From the NCBI GenBank assembly GCA_005877965.1, contig VBNP01000133.1, positions 1-9,141 of the forward strand: a stretch of DNA of 9,141 bases. The letters run 5' to 3'. This DNA comes from Gammaproteobacteria bacterium (lineage in GTDB: Bacteria; Pseudomonadota; Gammaproteobacteria; Steroidobacterales; Steroidobacteraceae). The notes under the pieces are model-generated. The model was not told the origin of the DNA. It saw only the letters and a list, made by a program, of their open reading frames with translations, and ran no database searches. Below, piece after piece: positions 1-6,317 of this stretch (positions are counted from its first letter, which is position 1; the number at the start of each line of letters is the position of its first letter). The translations under genes and the position numbers were made by a program.

Positions 1-92
1 GAGACCGCACGGCCGAGGCGCTGGTCAAGGAGGGCAAGGCCGCCGTGGTGCGCGAGTACCTCGATTTCCTGGCCCAGGGCAACTTCGCGTAA
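1..92 (+). CDS. Probable antitoxin of a RES toxin-antitoxin pair (3' end only)
   Basis: Only the last 29 codons are present, read from base 3 to a TAA at 90-92; the C-terminus ends in EYLDFLAQGNFA. The gene finishes 9 bases before the GTG of a RES-domain toxin. RES toxins are usually preceded by an antitoxin, often of the Xre/MbcA/ParS type with a C-terminal toxin-binding domain, so position and spacing suggest that role. The tail is a short helical segment with a small-residue end, compatible with a toxin-binding tail, but too short to identify the family. The antitoxin call therefore rests mostly on context; an unrelated upstream gene cannot be excluded. Confidence 0.6.
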   Translation, partial: DRTAEALVKEGKAAVVREYLDFLAQGNFA

Positions 93-101
93 AGCCTATC
101 C

Positions 102-620
102 GTGCGCCTGCAGGGGACCGCCTTCCGGGCGCACGATTCACGCTGGTCGTTCAAGCCGCTCTCAGGCGATGGCGCGGCTCTCTACGGCGGCCGCTATAAC
201 CGCAAAGGGACCCCGGCGCTGTATCTAGCGCTCGATGCCGTCACGGCGGTGCGCGAGATCACCCAAGGCTTGGCGCGCAAGTTCGACCCGTGCGTGCTGT
301 GCTGCTACGACTTCGACTGCGAGCCTCTGGCGGACCTGCGGACGGAGGCGGGACGCGCGCACCACCACGTGAAGCTCGCCGAGATGCGCAGCGCATGGTT
401 TCTTGAAGCCGCAGCCGGTCGGCAGCCCGCATGCTGGCGGATCGCCGATCGCCTGATGGCGCGAGGCTATGCCGGACTTCTGACTCCGAGCTTTGCTCCC
501 GGTGCGACGCAGGACGCGCACAATCTCGTGCTGTGGCGGTGGAGTGCGGAGCTTCCGACGAAGGTGACGGTTTACGATCCGAGTGGCAAGCTGCCGAAAG
601 ATCAGCTTTCCTGGCCATAG
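102..620 (+). CDS. RES-domain toxin (probable NAD+-degrading toxin of a type II TA system)
   Basis: A 172-aa protein matching the RES family (about 150-170 aa) over its whole length. The N-terminal FRAHDSRW and the hallmark GGRYNRKGTPALYLAL (residues 29-44) are clear. The three residues naming the family can be placed at R31, E52 (AVREI) and S130 (TPSFAPG), followed by the conserved NLVLWRW near residue 141. Characterised RES toxins such as MbcT and ParT act on NAD+ or ADP-ribosylate a host enzyme, and are neutralised by an antitoxin encoded just upstream, the arrangement seen here. The start is GTG at 102 with no evident Shine-Dalgarno site, so translation probably depends on the upstream gene. 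All key residues are present, so the toxin looks intact. An unusual cluster of four cysteines lies at residues 64-73. Confidence 0.9.
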   Translation: MRLQGTAFRAHDSRWSFKPLSGDGAALYGGRYNRKGTPALYLALDAVTAVREITQGLARKFDPCVLCCYDFDCEPLADLRTEAGRAHHHVKLAEMRSAWFLEAAAGRQPACWRIADRLMARGYAGLLTPSFAPGATQDAHNLVLWRWSAELPTKVTVYDPSGKLPKDQLSWP

Positions 621-657
621 CCCTAATGCGCGGCCCTGGACGGGAGGTGTCGTGCGC

Positions 658-972
658 TCAGCGCAGAAGGTGATTGACGCGATCGACGAAGTCTGCGACC
701 TGACGCGCGCTAAAACGCGTGCTGCTTAATCCCTCCATGTTCCACAGTCTGGAAATTTCGGCCTCCTCATGACTCGGAGGCCGGCCACCACCCCCGGTAC
801 CCGCTGCGCAATTTGGGGTCTGAAGAGTCAGGTCGACGTTCCCGCCTCGTATCATGACTCGCACGCAGGGCAGCTCGCCGGCGTGCTCGTGCGCCTCGAA
901 CGCTCGTCCGATCCATCCGACATCCGCAACCGCGAGGGGACGTTCGGCTCCCCCGATGCTGATCGTGCTCAT
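658..972 (-). CDS. Uncharacterised 104-aa protein, third gene of the CHAT operon
   Basis: I do not recognise a named family. I chose the ATG at 972 rather than an upstream in-frame GTG at 1029, because the GTG lies inside the preceding gene and the protein from 972 starts with a compact MSTISIGG strand. The product has an N-terminal part likely rich in beta strands (CVRVMIRGGNVDLTLQTP, residues 36-53), a glycine run (residues 58-63) and a C-terminal helical part with W77 and helices around 67-103. There is no signal peptide or membrane segment, so it is presumably cytoplasmic unless exported another way. It begins 19 bases after the 119-aa gene on the same strand, so the two are probably co-transcribed. 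A hairpin-forming palindrome occupies the leader just before the ATG. Confidence 0.72.
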   Translation of the reverse strand: MSTISIGGAERPLAVADVGWIGRAFEAHEHAGELPCVRVMIRGGNVDLTLQTPNCAAGTGGGGRPPSHEEAEISRLWNMEGLSSTRFSARQVADFVDRVNHLLR

Positions 973-973
973 C

Positions 974-986
974 CTCGGCTGCCGAG
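974..986 (-). promoter_or_regulatory. Perfect inverted repeat at the ribosome-binding position of the 104-aa gene
   Basis: The sequence CTCGGCTGCCGAG is a 6-base perfect inverted repeat with a one-base centre (in RNA about a 5-bp stem with a 3-nt loop). It ends one base before the ATG at 972 on the minus strand. The only purine-rich stretch available as a Shine-Dalgarno (GCCGAGG) is inside or next to this stem. It could dampen initiation on the third gene or couple it to translation of the second. Short GC-rich palindromes arise by chance at this base composition, so the functional reading is tentative. Confidence 0.3.
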
Positions 987-991
987 ATGAG

Positions 992-1351
992 TCAATCCGC
1001 GCACCGCTGCCACTTTCCCTCGGGATCACTCATCCAGGACCCGGCATCCTGGAGTTCGCCGCTTTCGCCATAGCGATTCACCAGGAGCACGGGCGATCCG
1101 CGCTCGCGGGACCGGGCGAGCGACATCTCGCACGTGAACAGGCAGGTCTCGTAGCTATTGGCCCAGCACCGCCAGACTCGTCCCTCCTGGGTGGCCTTGG
1201 TTATAAGCGTCTGCAGCTGCGGTGGCAGCGCGCTCGGGTCCCGAATCTGGTAATAGTCCTTCGGTAAGAGATTTGCGCGTGAGACAAGAGCCTCCAGCAG
1301 TCTCTCTATGTGGGAGGGCTGCTGGATGGTGCGCAACCGCCGCGTCTCCAT
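992..1351 (-). CDS. Uncharacterised 119-aa protein, second gene of the CHAT operon
   Basis: No family is recognised. The ATG at 1351 has a strong Shine-Dalgarno site (AGGAGG, 1365-1360, 8-nt spacing), which is the best evidence that this is a real gene. Residues 1-55 look helical (HIERLLEALVSRANLLP); residues 58-119 are rich in Trp and Cys (W60, C62, W63, C70, C74, W106, W114, C117) and read like a small beta domain, with VLLVNRYGESGELQDAGSW in the middle. There is no signal peptide or membrane helix. The gene starts 21 bases after the CHAT protease stop on the same strand, and a second small gene follows after 19 bases, so the three probably form one transcript. It may be a partner, substrate or regulator of the CHAT protein; this is inferred from position only. 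Confidence 0.8.
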   Translation of the reverse strand: METRRLRTIQQPSHIERLLEALVSRANLLPKDYYQIRDPSALPPQLQTLITKATQEGRVWRCWANSYETCLFTCEMSLARSRERGSPVLLVNRYGESGELQDAGSWMSDPEGKWQRCAD

Positions 1352-1372
1352 GGAAGTGGCCTCCTTTGGTCC

Positions 1373-4300
1373 TCAGCGGGTCGATAGGCCTGGTCCTAGC
1401 GCAACCACCGAAACCTGAAATGCGGCCCAGAGCGCCGGATCCGCGGACGCGTCGCGCGATACGACCGATCGCATTGCCGCACCCAGTGCCGCGGGTGGGC
1501 TCATCGCGTCGTGCAGCACGTGCCGATAGAACTCTGTCATCAGTCGAGCGCCAATCTCATCTGAGACAGGCCAAAGAGAGGCCACCACCGCGCGCGCCCC
1601 CCGGGCAAGCACGGTTGAGCCGATGCCGACCAGACCCTCGCTGGGCACTTCCTTGCCGAGGGCGGTGTCGCACGCGCTGAATACCGCGACGTCCGCCTTG
1701 AGCGTCTGGAGCGACAGGTCTGCCACCCGCACCGCACCGTCGACGACGTTTCCGCTGGCGTCGTACGAGCCGAGAATCAGCGCGGATAGCTGGGGAACCT
1801 GCGCATCCACGATGCCGTGCGTGGCGATGTGGATGAACCGGTATTTCGACCAGTCGAGAGAGAGGAGGCGCTCGCGCGTGGCGTTGAGCCCGACCAATTG
1901 ATCGACCTGCGCCGGGGGAAATTCGGCCAGGATCTGCGCGGCCTCCCGGGCGGTAAACGCAAGGCGCCGATAGTCGCGACGGGCGGGGTCGAGCGCTTGC
2001 CTGGTCGAAGCTTGCGTCGTCGGCGCCGCTTTCTCGAGCGCTGCGAGCCGCGGATCATCCGCCTGATACACCGGATCGGCGACGAGCAGCAGGCCGCGGC
2101 GCTCGTGTGGCTCTGCCCGCGTCCCACGGGTGTCCAGCATCCACGCGGCCGGTGTGGAAGCGACATCGTGCTGCATTGCAACGAACGACTCCAACTTCGC
2201 GTCCGTGCCTCGGAGCGCTGCGAACGGGACATAGTCGAGGGCGCCGTCCGGAATGAGCACCCATTGGCGCACGCCGGACAGCCACGGCTCGATCGGCCGA
2301 ATGATCAGCTGGTACAGGGCGCGGGCGTCCTGGAGCCGACGCTCGAGGGGCATATCGATGAGCCGCGTCAGCGAGCGGTGAAACGCGGCGGCCTTCTCCG
2401 CGATCGCCGCCGGCGCCGGCAACTGCGCCCACCGAATTTCAGTCGGCGACACCACCCATGCGTAGGCGGATTCGGATCCGAGCCAATACGACACGAGGAC
2501 CGTGTCGGCGGGGAGGGGCGGGAGACTCGCCCGCACGCTGCCCGCTCGGGGAGATCCCCCGACGGGCGTGGCTCGGGTCGCGATGAGGGTGTTGACCGCG
2601 TCCGCCTCGCGCTCCAGCTCGGCAATGTCATGCATCAGATGCCTCGCCCGTGGGTCGCCCGAGCCCGAGCGGTCCAGCCGGGCCTCGAGGGTGAATCGAC
2701 GCGCCGACAGCTCACGATAGAGCTCCTCGCGCCGGCGAAATTCAGATGCGAGTGCATGTCGGACGGCAGGTGAGTATTTCTGGGCCGCGACGTCGGCGAA
2801 CGAATGCGCACGCGAAGCATCCGCAGTCGCGAACGCGGTCGCTGCCAGCGTGTTGGCCTCGTCTTTCCGGCCCGCGGCCCAGGCGACGTTGTAACGGGCC
2901 CGCAGCAACTCAATCTTGAGGTCGTAGGCGGATCGCAATGGTGTTTGCAGCTGTGCGCGCAGCTCGGGATTCGCGGTCTGAAGGCGGACGGCGTCGGCTT
3001 GTCCCAGGGCCCGTTCGATGGCCGCGAGCGCGGCGTGAGGCTGCCCAACCAGTCGAAGTGCTCGAGCCTGCTCGAGGTCCGCTTCAAACTCCTCAGTGAC
3101 GCTGCCCAGGATGTGCAAGGGCGGTCGAGCCGCCGCGAGGTCCGCCAGGGCCTCGCGGGGCTGACCCAGCTCGCGAAGCAGCACCGCGCGCTGCAGGAGC
3201 GCTTCTGCGTGGATGAGCGGATCGACCTTCGCGCCCGTCGAGAGCACCTCATCGAGCTGCGCTTTCGCCTCCACGGGGTGGCCGGCGGCCGCGGTGTGGG
3301 CCGCGAGTTGAATCCTGATGCGCTCGATCGCCGAGGGGGCGACCGCAAGGGCGAGCGCGTCCCGATCAGAGGCTATGGCGTCCTCCACCCTTCCCTGTTC
3401 CGCGTCGATGGTCGCAAGCGCGCGCAGAGTGGCCATGCGTCCACGGCCATCGAGCGTCACGGTGCGAATCGCGAGCGAGCGCTCGAGGAACTCGCGCGCG
3501 CGCCCCCGGTCGCCCAGCGCGTAATAGTTCACACCAATTCCGTAGAGGCAATACGCCTCATCGCGCTGGGACTGAACCCTTTGCGTGAAGGCCAGCGCGC
3601 GATCATAAAGACGCAACGACTCGTCGAAGTGCCCAAGGGCGTAGTCGGCAAGCGCAGTATTGGTGATCGACGCGATAAAGATGCTTGGGTAGGGTTCCGG
3701 GCCGATATCTGTGAGCGAGCGCTCGAACCAGCGCAACGCTTCCGGCAGACGTCCCAGGCCCCAGAGGCACAGCGCCCGGTTCTGCCATGCCTGCGCGCGG
3801 CGCAATGTCTCGTGAATAGATCCAAACAGGCGACTCGAGGTAGTGGAGGTCGTCACACATTCGGGGTACCGACCCTCATACAGATAAGTCAGCCCAACGT
3901 TCGTGAGCTGCAAACCGGCGTCATAGCGTTCGCCTCGCTGCAGGTGGAAGCGACTCAAGCGTTGCAACTCGCTGCGTGCGCGCACGAGAAGTTCGGTCGA
4001 ATGCACGCCATACCCCGGCACCGGCCGTCCAGCCGAGGCGCTCGATCCGCTCTCGATCCAGGCCCCAGCGGCCAGTGCCTCGGCACGTGCCCGTCGGTAA
4101 GGATCGTCGCTCCCGAGCATCTCGGCAGCCGCCTTGGCCCAGTCCGCCGTCTTGGCCCAGTCCTGCAGGTCGAAGTACTCGACTGCGGCAAGGGCGAGCG
4201 CCGTCTGGCCGCGAAGCGGCTGATCCGCAGAGGTGGCGAGCGCACGCTCGGCAGCCGAATACCCTTCCGCTGCCCGCAAGAACGCATCGCGTGCGCTATG

Positions 4301-4822
4301 AGTGGGGGAAGCCGAGTGGCCCCTGGAAATCTCCTCTCCCGCCGCGTAGTCGGCGTCGGCCGTGGCGAGTGTCTTCAGGACTGCCACGCAGTCGGGTCGG
4401 CTCTGGAGAGCCGCAAGATCGAAGGCGCGAACGGTTGCCGTGCCGGCAGCGTTCGCGTGTTCCTTACCGGTGATGCGCACGCCGAGGGAGGCAGAGTCCG
4501 GTGCCGTCACGACAGCCCGTCGGGTTCCCGAGCGTCGCTCGGGGTGGTCGGCTCGGGCGATGACCTCGTTCTTCGAGTCGAGAATCTCGACCAGCGCATC
4601 GTTGTCGCGCTCGTCGACTTCGATCAGGTAGAGGTGGCCCGGCACTAGGGCAATACGCGCTATCGCGGGCTCGGTTCCGAGGGTCTTCAGAGGGCCTTCG
4701 GCGACCGCGGGAGCTCCGAGAGCACGGGTGCAGGAGGTCCCGGCGGCCCCGGTCGCCGCCCAACCCGTCAGAACGATCGCCGCAAGAAGACGCCAGCCGG
4801 CAGGGTGACGGTCATTCCGCAG
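1373..4822 (-). CDS. Exported TPR-CHAT caspase-like protease with PPC-like N-terminal domain
   Basis: About 1,149 aa. Domain order: signal peptide (hydrophobic RLLAAIVLTGWAATGAAG, residues 11-28), a beta-rich PPC-like domain (about 42-136, with RIALVPGHLYLIEVDERD), a long array of TPR helices (about 175-670), a charged predicted coiled coil (about 675-755) and a C-terminal CHAT domain (about 770-1145). CHAT proteases are clan CD caspase relatives with a His/Cys dyad. Both residues are present: His in FIHIATHG (codon 1819-1817, residue 1002) and Cys in VFSACDTALG (codon 1672-1670, residue 1051), followed by the conserved GARAVVASLWPVSD. The open frame runs upstream to 5497, but that part lies antisense to the sigma factor and is rejected. 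No ATG or GTG precedes the signal peptide: CTG at 4822 gives the best signal-peptide geometry, TTG at 4879 is the alternative, and GTG at 4645 would lose the signal peptide. It leads a probable operon with two small genes. Confidence 0.88.
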   Translation of the reverse strand: MRNDRHPAGWRLLAAIVLTGWAATGAAGTSCTRALGAPAVAEGPLKTLGTEPAIARIALVPGHLYLIEVDERDNDALVEILDSKNEVIARADHPERRSGTRRAVVTAPDSASLGVRITGKEHANAAGTATVRAFDLAALQSRPDCVAVLKTLATADADYAAGEEISRGHSASPTHSARDAFLRAAEGYSAAERALATSADQPLRGQTALALAAVEYFDLQDWAKTADWAKAAAEMLGSDDPYRRARAEALAAGAWIESGSSASAGRPVPGYGVHSTELLVRARSELQRLSRFHLQRGERYDAGLQLTNVGLTYLYEGRYPECVTTSTTSSRLFGSIHETLRRAQAWQNRALCLWGLGRLPEALRWFERSLTDIGPEPYPSIFIASITNTALADYALGHFDESLRLYDRALAFTQRVQSQRDEAYCLYGIGVNYYALGDRGRAREFLERSLAIRTVTLDGRGRMATLRALATIDAEQGRVEDAIASDRDALALAVAPSAIERIRIQLAAHTAAAGHPVEAKAQLDEVLSTGAKVDPLIHAEALLQRAVLLRELGQPREALADLAAARPPLHILGSVTEEFEADLEQARALRLVGQPHAALAAIERALGQADAVRLQTANPELRAQLQTPLRSAYDLKIELLRARYNVAWAAGRKDEANTLAATAFATADASRAHSFADVAAQKYSPAVRHALASEFRRREELYRELSARRFTLEARLDRSGSGDPRARHLMHDIAELEREADAVNTLIATRATPVGGSPRAGSVRASLPPLPADTVLVSYWLGSESAYAWVVSPTEIRWAQLPAPAAIAEKAAAFHRSLTRLIDMPLERRLQDARALYQLIIRPIEPWLSGVRQWVLIPDGALDYVPFAALRGTDAKLESFVAMQHDVASTPAAWMLDTRGTRAEPHERRGLLLVADPVYQADDPRLAALEKAAPTTQASTRQALDPARRDYRRLAFTAREAAQILAEFPPAQVDQLVGLNATRERLLSLDWSKYRFIHIATHGIVDAQVPQLSALILGSYDASGNVVDGAVRVADLSLQTLKADVAVFSACDTALGKEVPSEGLVGIGSTVLARGARAVVASLWPVSDEIGARLMTEFYRHVLHDAMSPPAALGAAMRSVVSRDASADPALWAAFQVSVVALGPGLSTR

Positions 4823-4844
4823 CTGCGTTGTCTCGCGATTGAAG

Positions 4845-4872
4845 CCTATACTCGACCTATGATTGGTGTTGA
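4845..4872 (-). promoter_or_regulatory. Candidate promoter of the CHAT operon
   Basis: On the minus strand, TATAGG (4850-4845) is preceded, with a 16-nt spacer, by TCAACA (4872-4867), a 4-of-6 match to TTGACA. Transcription from here would start near 4838 and give a short leader before CTG at 4822. The element shares its TATA bases with the -10 box of the sigma gene on the other strand. I saw no clear ECF-type -35 (GGAAC) and -10 (CGTC) pair. The assignment is by consensus match only and is weak. Confidence 0.3.
4847..4858 (+). promoter_or_regulatory. Candidate -10 element of the sigma gene, predicting a leaderless mRNA
   Basis: TATACT (4847-4852) matches the -10 consensus at five of six positions and lies six bases before the A of the sigma-factor ATG at 4859. 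A transcript from this box would start at or within a base of the ATG, giving a leaderless mRNA. In agreement, there is no Shine-Dalgarno site upstream of 4859. The -35 region at proper spacing (around 4823-4830) is poor, so an activator or an alternative sigma factor may be needed. Confidence 0.4.
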
Positions 4873-5563
4873 CGACCAAGCAGCACCCGCAGCGATGCCC
4901 CCGACAGCGGACGTCCCTGCGCCGGTATCGGACCCGGTTTCCCACCTGTCGACAGTCTATCGCGACTATCCCGGTCTTCGCGCGCTGATCCTGCGGCGTG
5001 TTCGCGATCCGGAGCTCGCCGCGGACATTCTTCAGGACGCCGCTGTCACGACGCTCGAGAAACTCCGCAGGGGAGAAATCGCCCACCCGGAGAACGTGGG
5101 CGGGTACCTCTACCGCGTCGCTCTCAATCACCTGCGAAATCATCGCCGCAAGGACCGGACGGCCCTGTCGAGTGGCGACGGCCTGGAGAAACTTCCGGGC
5201 ACCGAGGACGACCCCGAGTGGGAACGGGTCGGGCGACCCCAATGGGCCGCGGCGGCGAGGCGCATGCTCGGTGAAATGCCGGCTGAGCGGGACCGCGACC
5301 TCCTGGTCCGGTTCTATCTCAATGACGAGGCGAAGGAAGAGATCTGCCGCGAGCTTCGCTTGTCGGAGGAGCACTTCAATCGCGTGATCTTTCGCGCCCG
5401 GAATCGGTTCAGAGAGCTCGTTGAGCACCGTGGCTTCTGGAAAGCCGATCTGCTGACGCTGTTCGCGATTGGACTGATCCTGGGTCATGCGGGTCAAGCC
5501 TTGGACACGCAGAATTCAGCGACGGCTCGCGCCACTCTTTCTATCCAGGGAGGTGTGAAGTGA
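4859..5563 (+). CDS. ECF-type RNA polymerase sigma-70 factor
   Basis: A 234-aa ECF sigma factor. Sigma region 2 spans about residues 33-98: the DPELAADILQDAAVTTLEKLRRG stretch (split here as DPELAADILQDAA and VTTLEKLRRG) corresponds to the core-binding part, and GGYLYRVALNHLRNHRRKDR to the -10 reading helix. Region 4, with its helix-turn-helix, spans about 132-187 (PAERDRDLLVRFYLNDEAKE, then LRLSEEHFNRVIFRARNRFR). After region 4 there is an extra tail with a hydrophobic stretch (LLTLFAIGLILGHAGQAL, residues 198-215), unusual for a soluble sigma factor. The ATG at 4859 is preferred to GTG at 4805 because the latter adds non-family residues and lies upstream of the likely -10 box. The gene overlaps the next by 4 bases (GTGA), a mark of translational coupling with an anti-sigma factor. 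It is divergent from the CHAT operon, a likely target. Confidence 0.92.
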   Translation: MIGVDDQAAPAAMPPTADVPAPVSDPVSHLSTVYRDYPGLRALILRRVRDPELAADILQDAAVTTLEKLRRGEIAHPENVGGYLYRVALNHLRNHRRKDRTALSSGDGLEKLPGTEDDPEWERVGRPQWAAAARRMLGEMPAERDRDLLVRFYLNDEAKEEICRELRLSEEHFNRVIFRARNRFRELVEHRGFWKADLLTLFAIGLILGHAGQALDTQNSATARATLSIQGGVK

Positions 5564-6252
5564 TCGAAGTCGGCCGCGATTTCGAGCGGATGCAGGACTT
5601 CATTGTCGGGCGACTGTCCGACGATGAGCATCGCGCGTTCGAAGATCGCCTGGTGCGTGATCCCGGGCTCGTGCATGAGCTGGAGCAGTCGTTGCGGCTG
5701 AGTGAAGGACTGCATCAAGTACGGGCGCAGGGCTATTTTGACAAGGCCGCACCCCGAGCCAGAGGCTCTCGGACCTGGCTACCCGTCCTCGCAGCGGCCG
5801 CGATAGCCGGGCTGGCACTCTTCCTGTGGCTGCAACCGAGTACGGGACCCTCACCGGTTCTGAAAGCGTCCCTCGAATCGCGCGCCCCTGGTGTCGGGTC
5901 GCCGGTCGCGGCGCACTTCACATTTGTCGCAGTGCGTGACAGCTCGATACCCGACCTGGACCTGCCATCCGGCGGCGTGATCGAGTTTCGCGCGGCGCCG
6001 GCGACGCACCTGACGGCTTCCCGCTACCGGATGACGCTCGTTCGACAAGATGAGCGAGGGGCTTCGAAGCCCGTCGGCGCCGCGGCGGGTCTCGCTTTGA
6101 GCGCGGACGGGTACGTTCACGGCTATGCCGACGCCTCTCGCCTCAAACCCGGCAGTTACCTGCTTCGCATCGAGCCTGACGCTCAAGCCCCCGGCACGGC
6201 GGAAGTGTTCCCGTTCAATCTCCGCGCCCGCGGAGCTCGGCCAACACCGTGA
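5560..6252 (+). CDS. Membrane-anchored anti-sigma factor, zinc-motif-free
   Basis: A 230-aa single-pass membrane protein. Residues 1-72 form a helical cytoplasmic domain (FERMQDFIVGRLSDDEHRAF, then DPGLVHELEQSLRLSEGLHQ) of the kind that binds ECF sigma factors; it contains no cysteine, so it is not a classical ZAS domain with HxxxCxxC. A transmembrane helix follows at about 73-91 (TWLPVLAAAAIAGLALFLWL). Residues 92-230 would be periplasmic and look beta-rich, ending in a strand pattern (YVHGYADASRLKPGSYLLRI) like a small ligand-binding or sensory beta sandwich. The GTG start at 5560 overlaps the sigma stop (GTGA) and has a good GGAGGT at 5549-5554. The role is inferred from topology and coupling to the sigma gene: it would hold the sigma factor inactive until a periplasmic signal arrives. 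Confidence 0.85.
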   Translation: MIEVGRDFERMQDFIVGRLSDDEHRAFEDRLVRDPGLVHELEQSLRLSEGLHQVRAQGYFDKAAPRARGSRTWLPVLAAAAIAGLALFLWLQPSTGPSPVLKASLESRAPGVGSPVAAHFTFVAVRDSSIPDLDLPSGGVIEFRAAPATHLTASRYRMTLVRQDERGASKPVGAAAGLALSADGYVHGYADASRLKPGSYLLRIEPDAQAPGTAEVFPFNLRARGARPTP

Positions 6253-6267
6253 TGCGCGAACCGGATT

Positions 6268-6300
6268 CCGAGGGGCATCGCTAGCTTCCTCGGCTTTTTT
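6268..6300 (+). terminator. Intrinsic terminator of the sigma/anti-sigma operon
   Basis: CCGAGG (6268-6273) pairs with CCTCGG (6288-6293), and two G-T wobble pairs can extend the stem inward. A C and six T residues (6295-6300) follow directly. It lies 16 bases after the anti-sigma stop, as expected for a rho-independent terminator reading left to right. It would also insulate the operon from the convergent small gene at 6318-6554. Confidence 0.75.
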
Positions 6301-6317
6301 CGAAGTCTCCGCGCGAG

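Noticed and set aside
653..665. Short hairpin TGCGC-TCA-GCGCA between the RES toxin and the 104-aa gene as a shared terminator
   Set aside because: Only a 5-bp stem and no T-run on either strand, so it cannot be supported as an intrinsic terminator.
1817..2773. Plus-strand open frame (318 codons) opposite the CHAT domain
   Set aside because: Antisense to the catalytic region with conserved CHAT motifs; composition is arginine-rich and family-free.
4133..4163. Tandem repeat of CTTGGCCCAGTCC in the CHAT gene
   Set aside because: It encodes WAK-TAD-WAK within a TPR helix and is a local coding duplication, not a mobile or regulatory repeat.
2804..4648. Long plus-strand open frame (614 codons) opposite the CHAT gene
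   Set aside because: It is antisense to the TPR repeats, rich in Arg and Gly, without domains or a ribosome site; a shadow of the real gene.
4880..5497. Minus-strand reading frame continuing about 200 codons upstream of the CHAT signal peptide, antisense to the sigma factor
   Set aside because: It lies fully opposite a clear ECF sigma gene, its translation has no recognisable domain, and it would place the signal peptide in the middle of the protein. GC-rich antisense frames often stay open.
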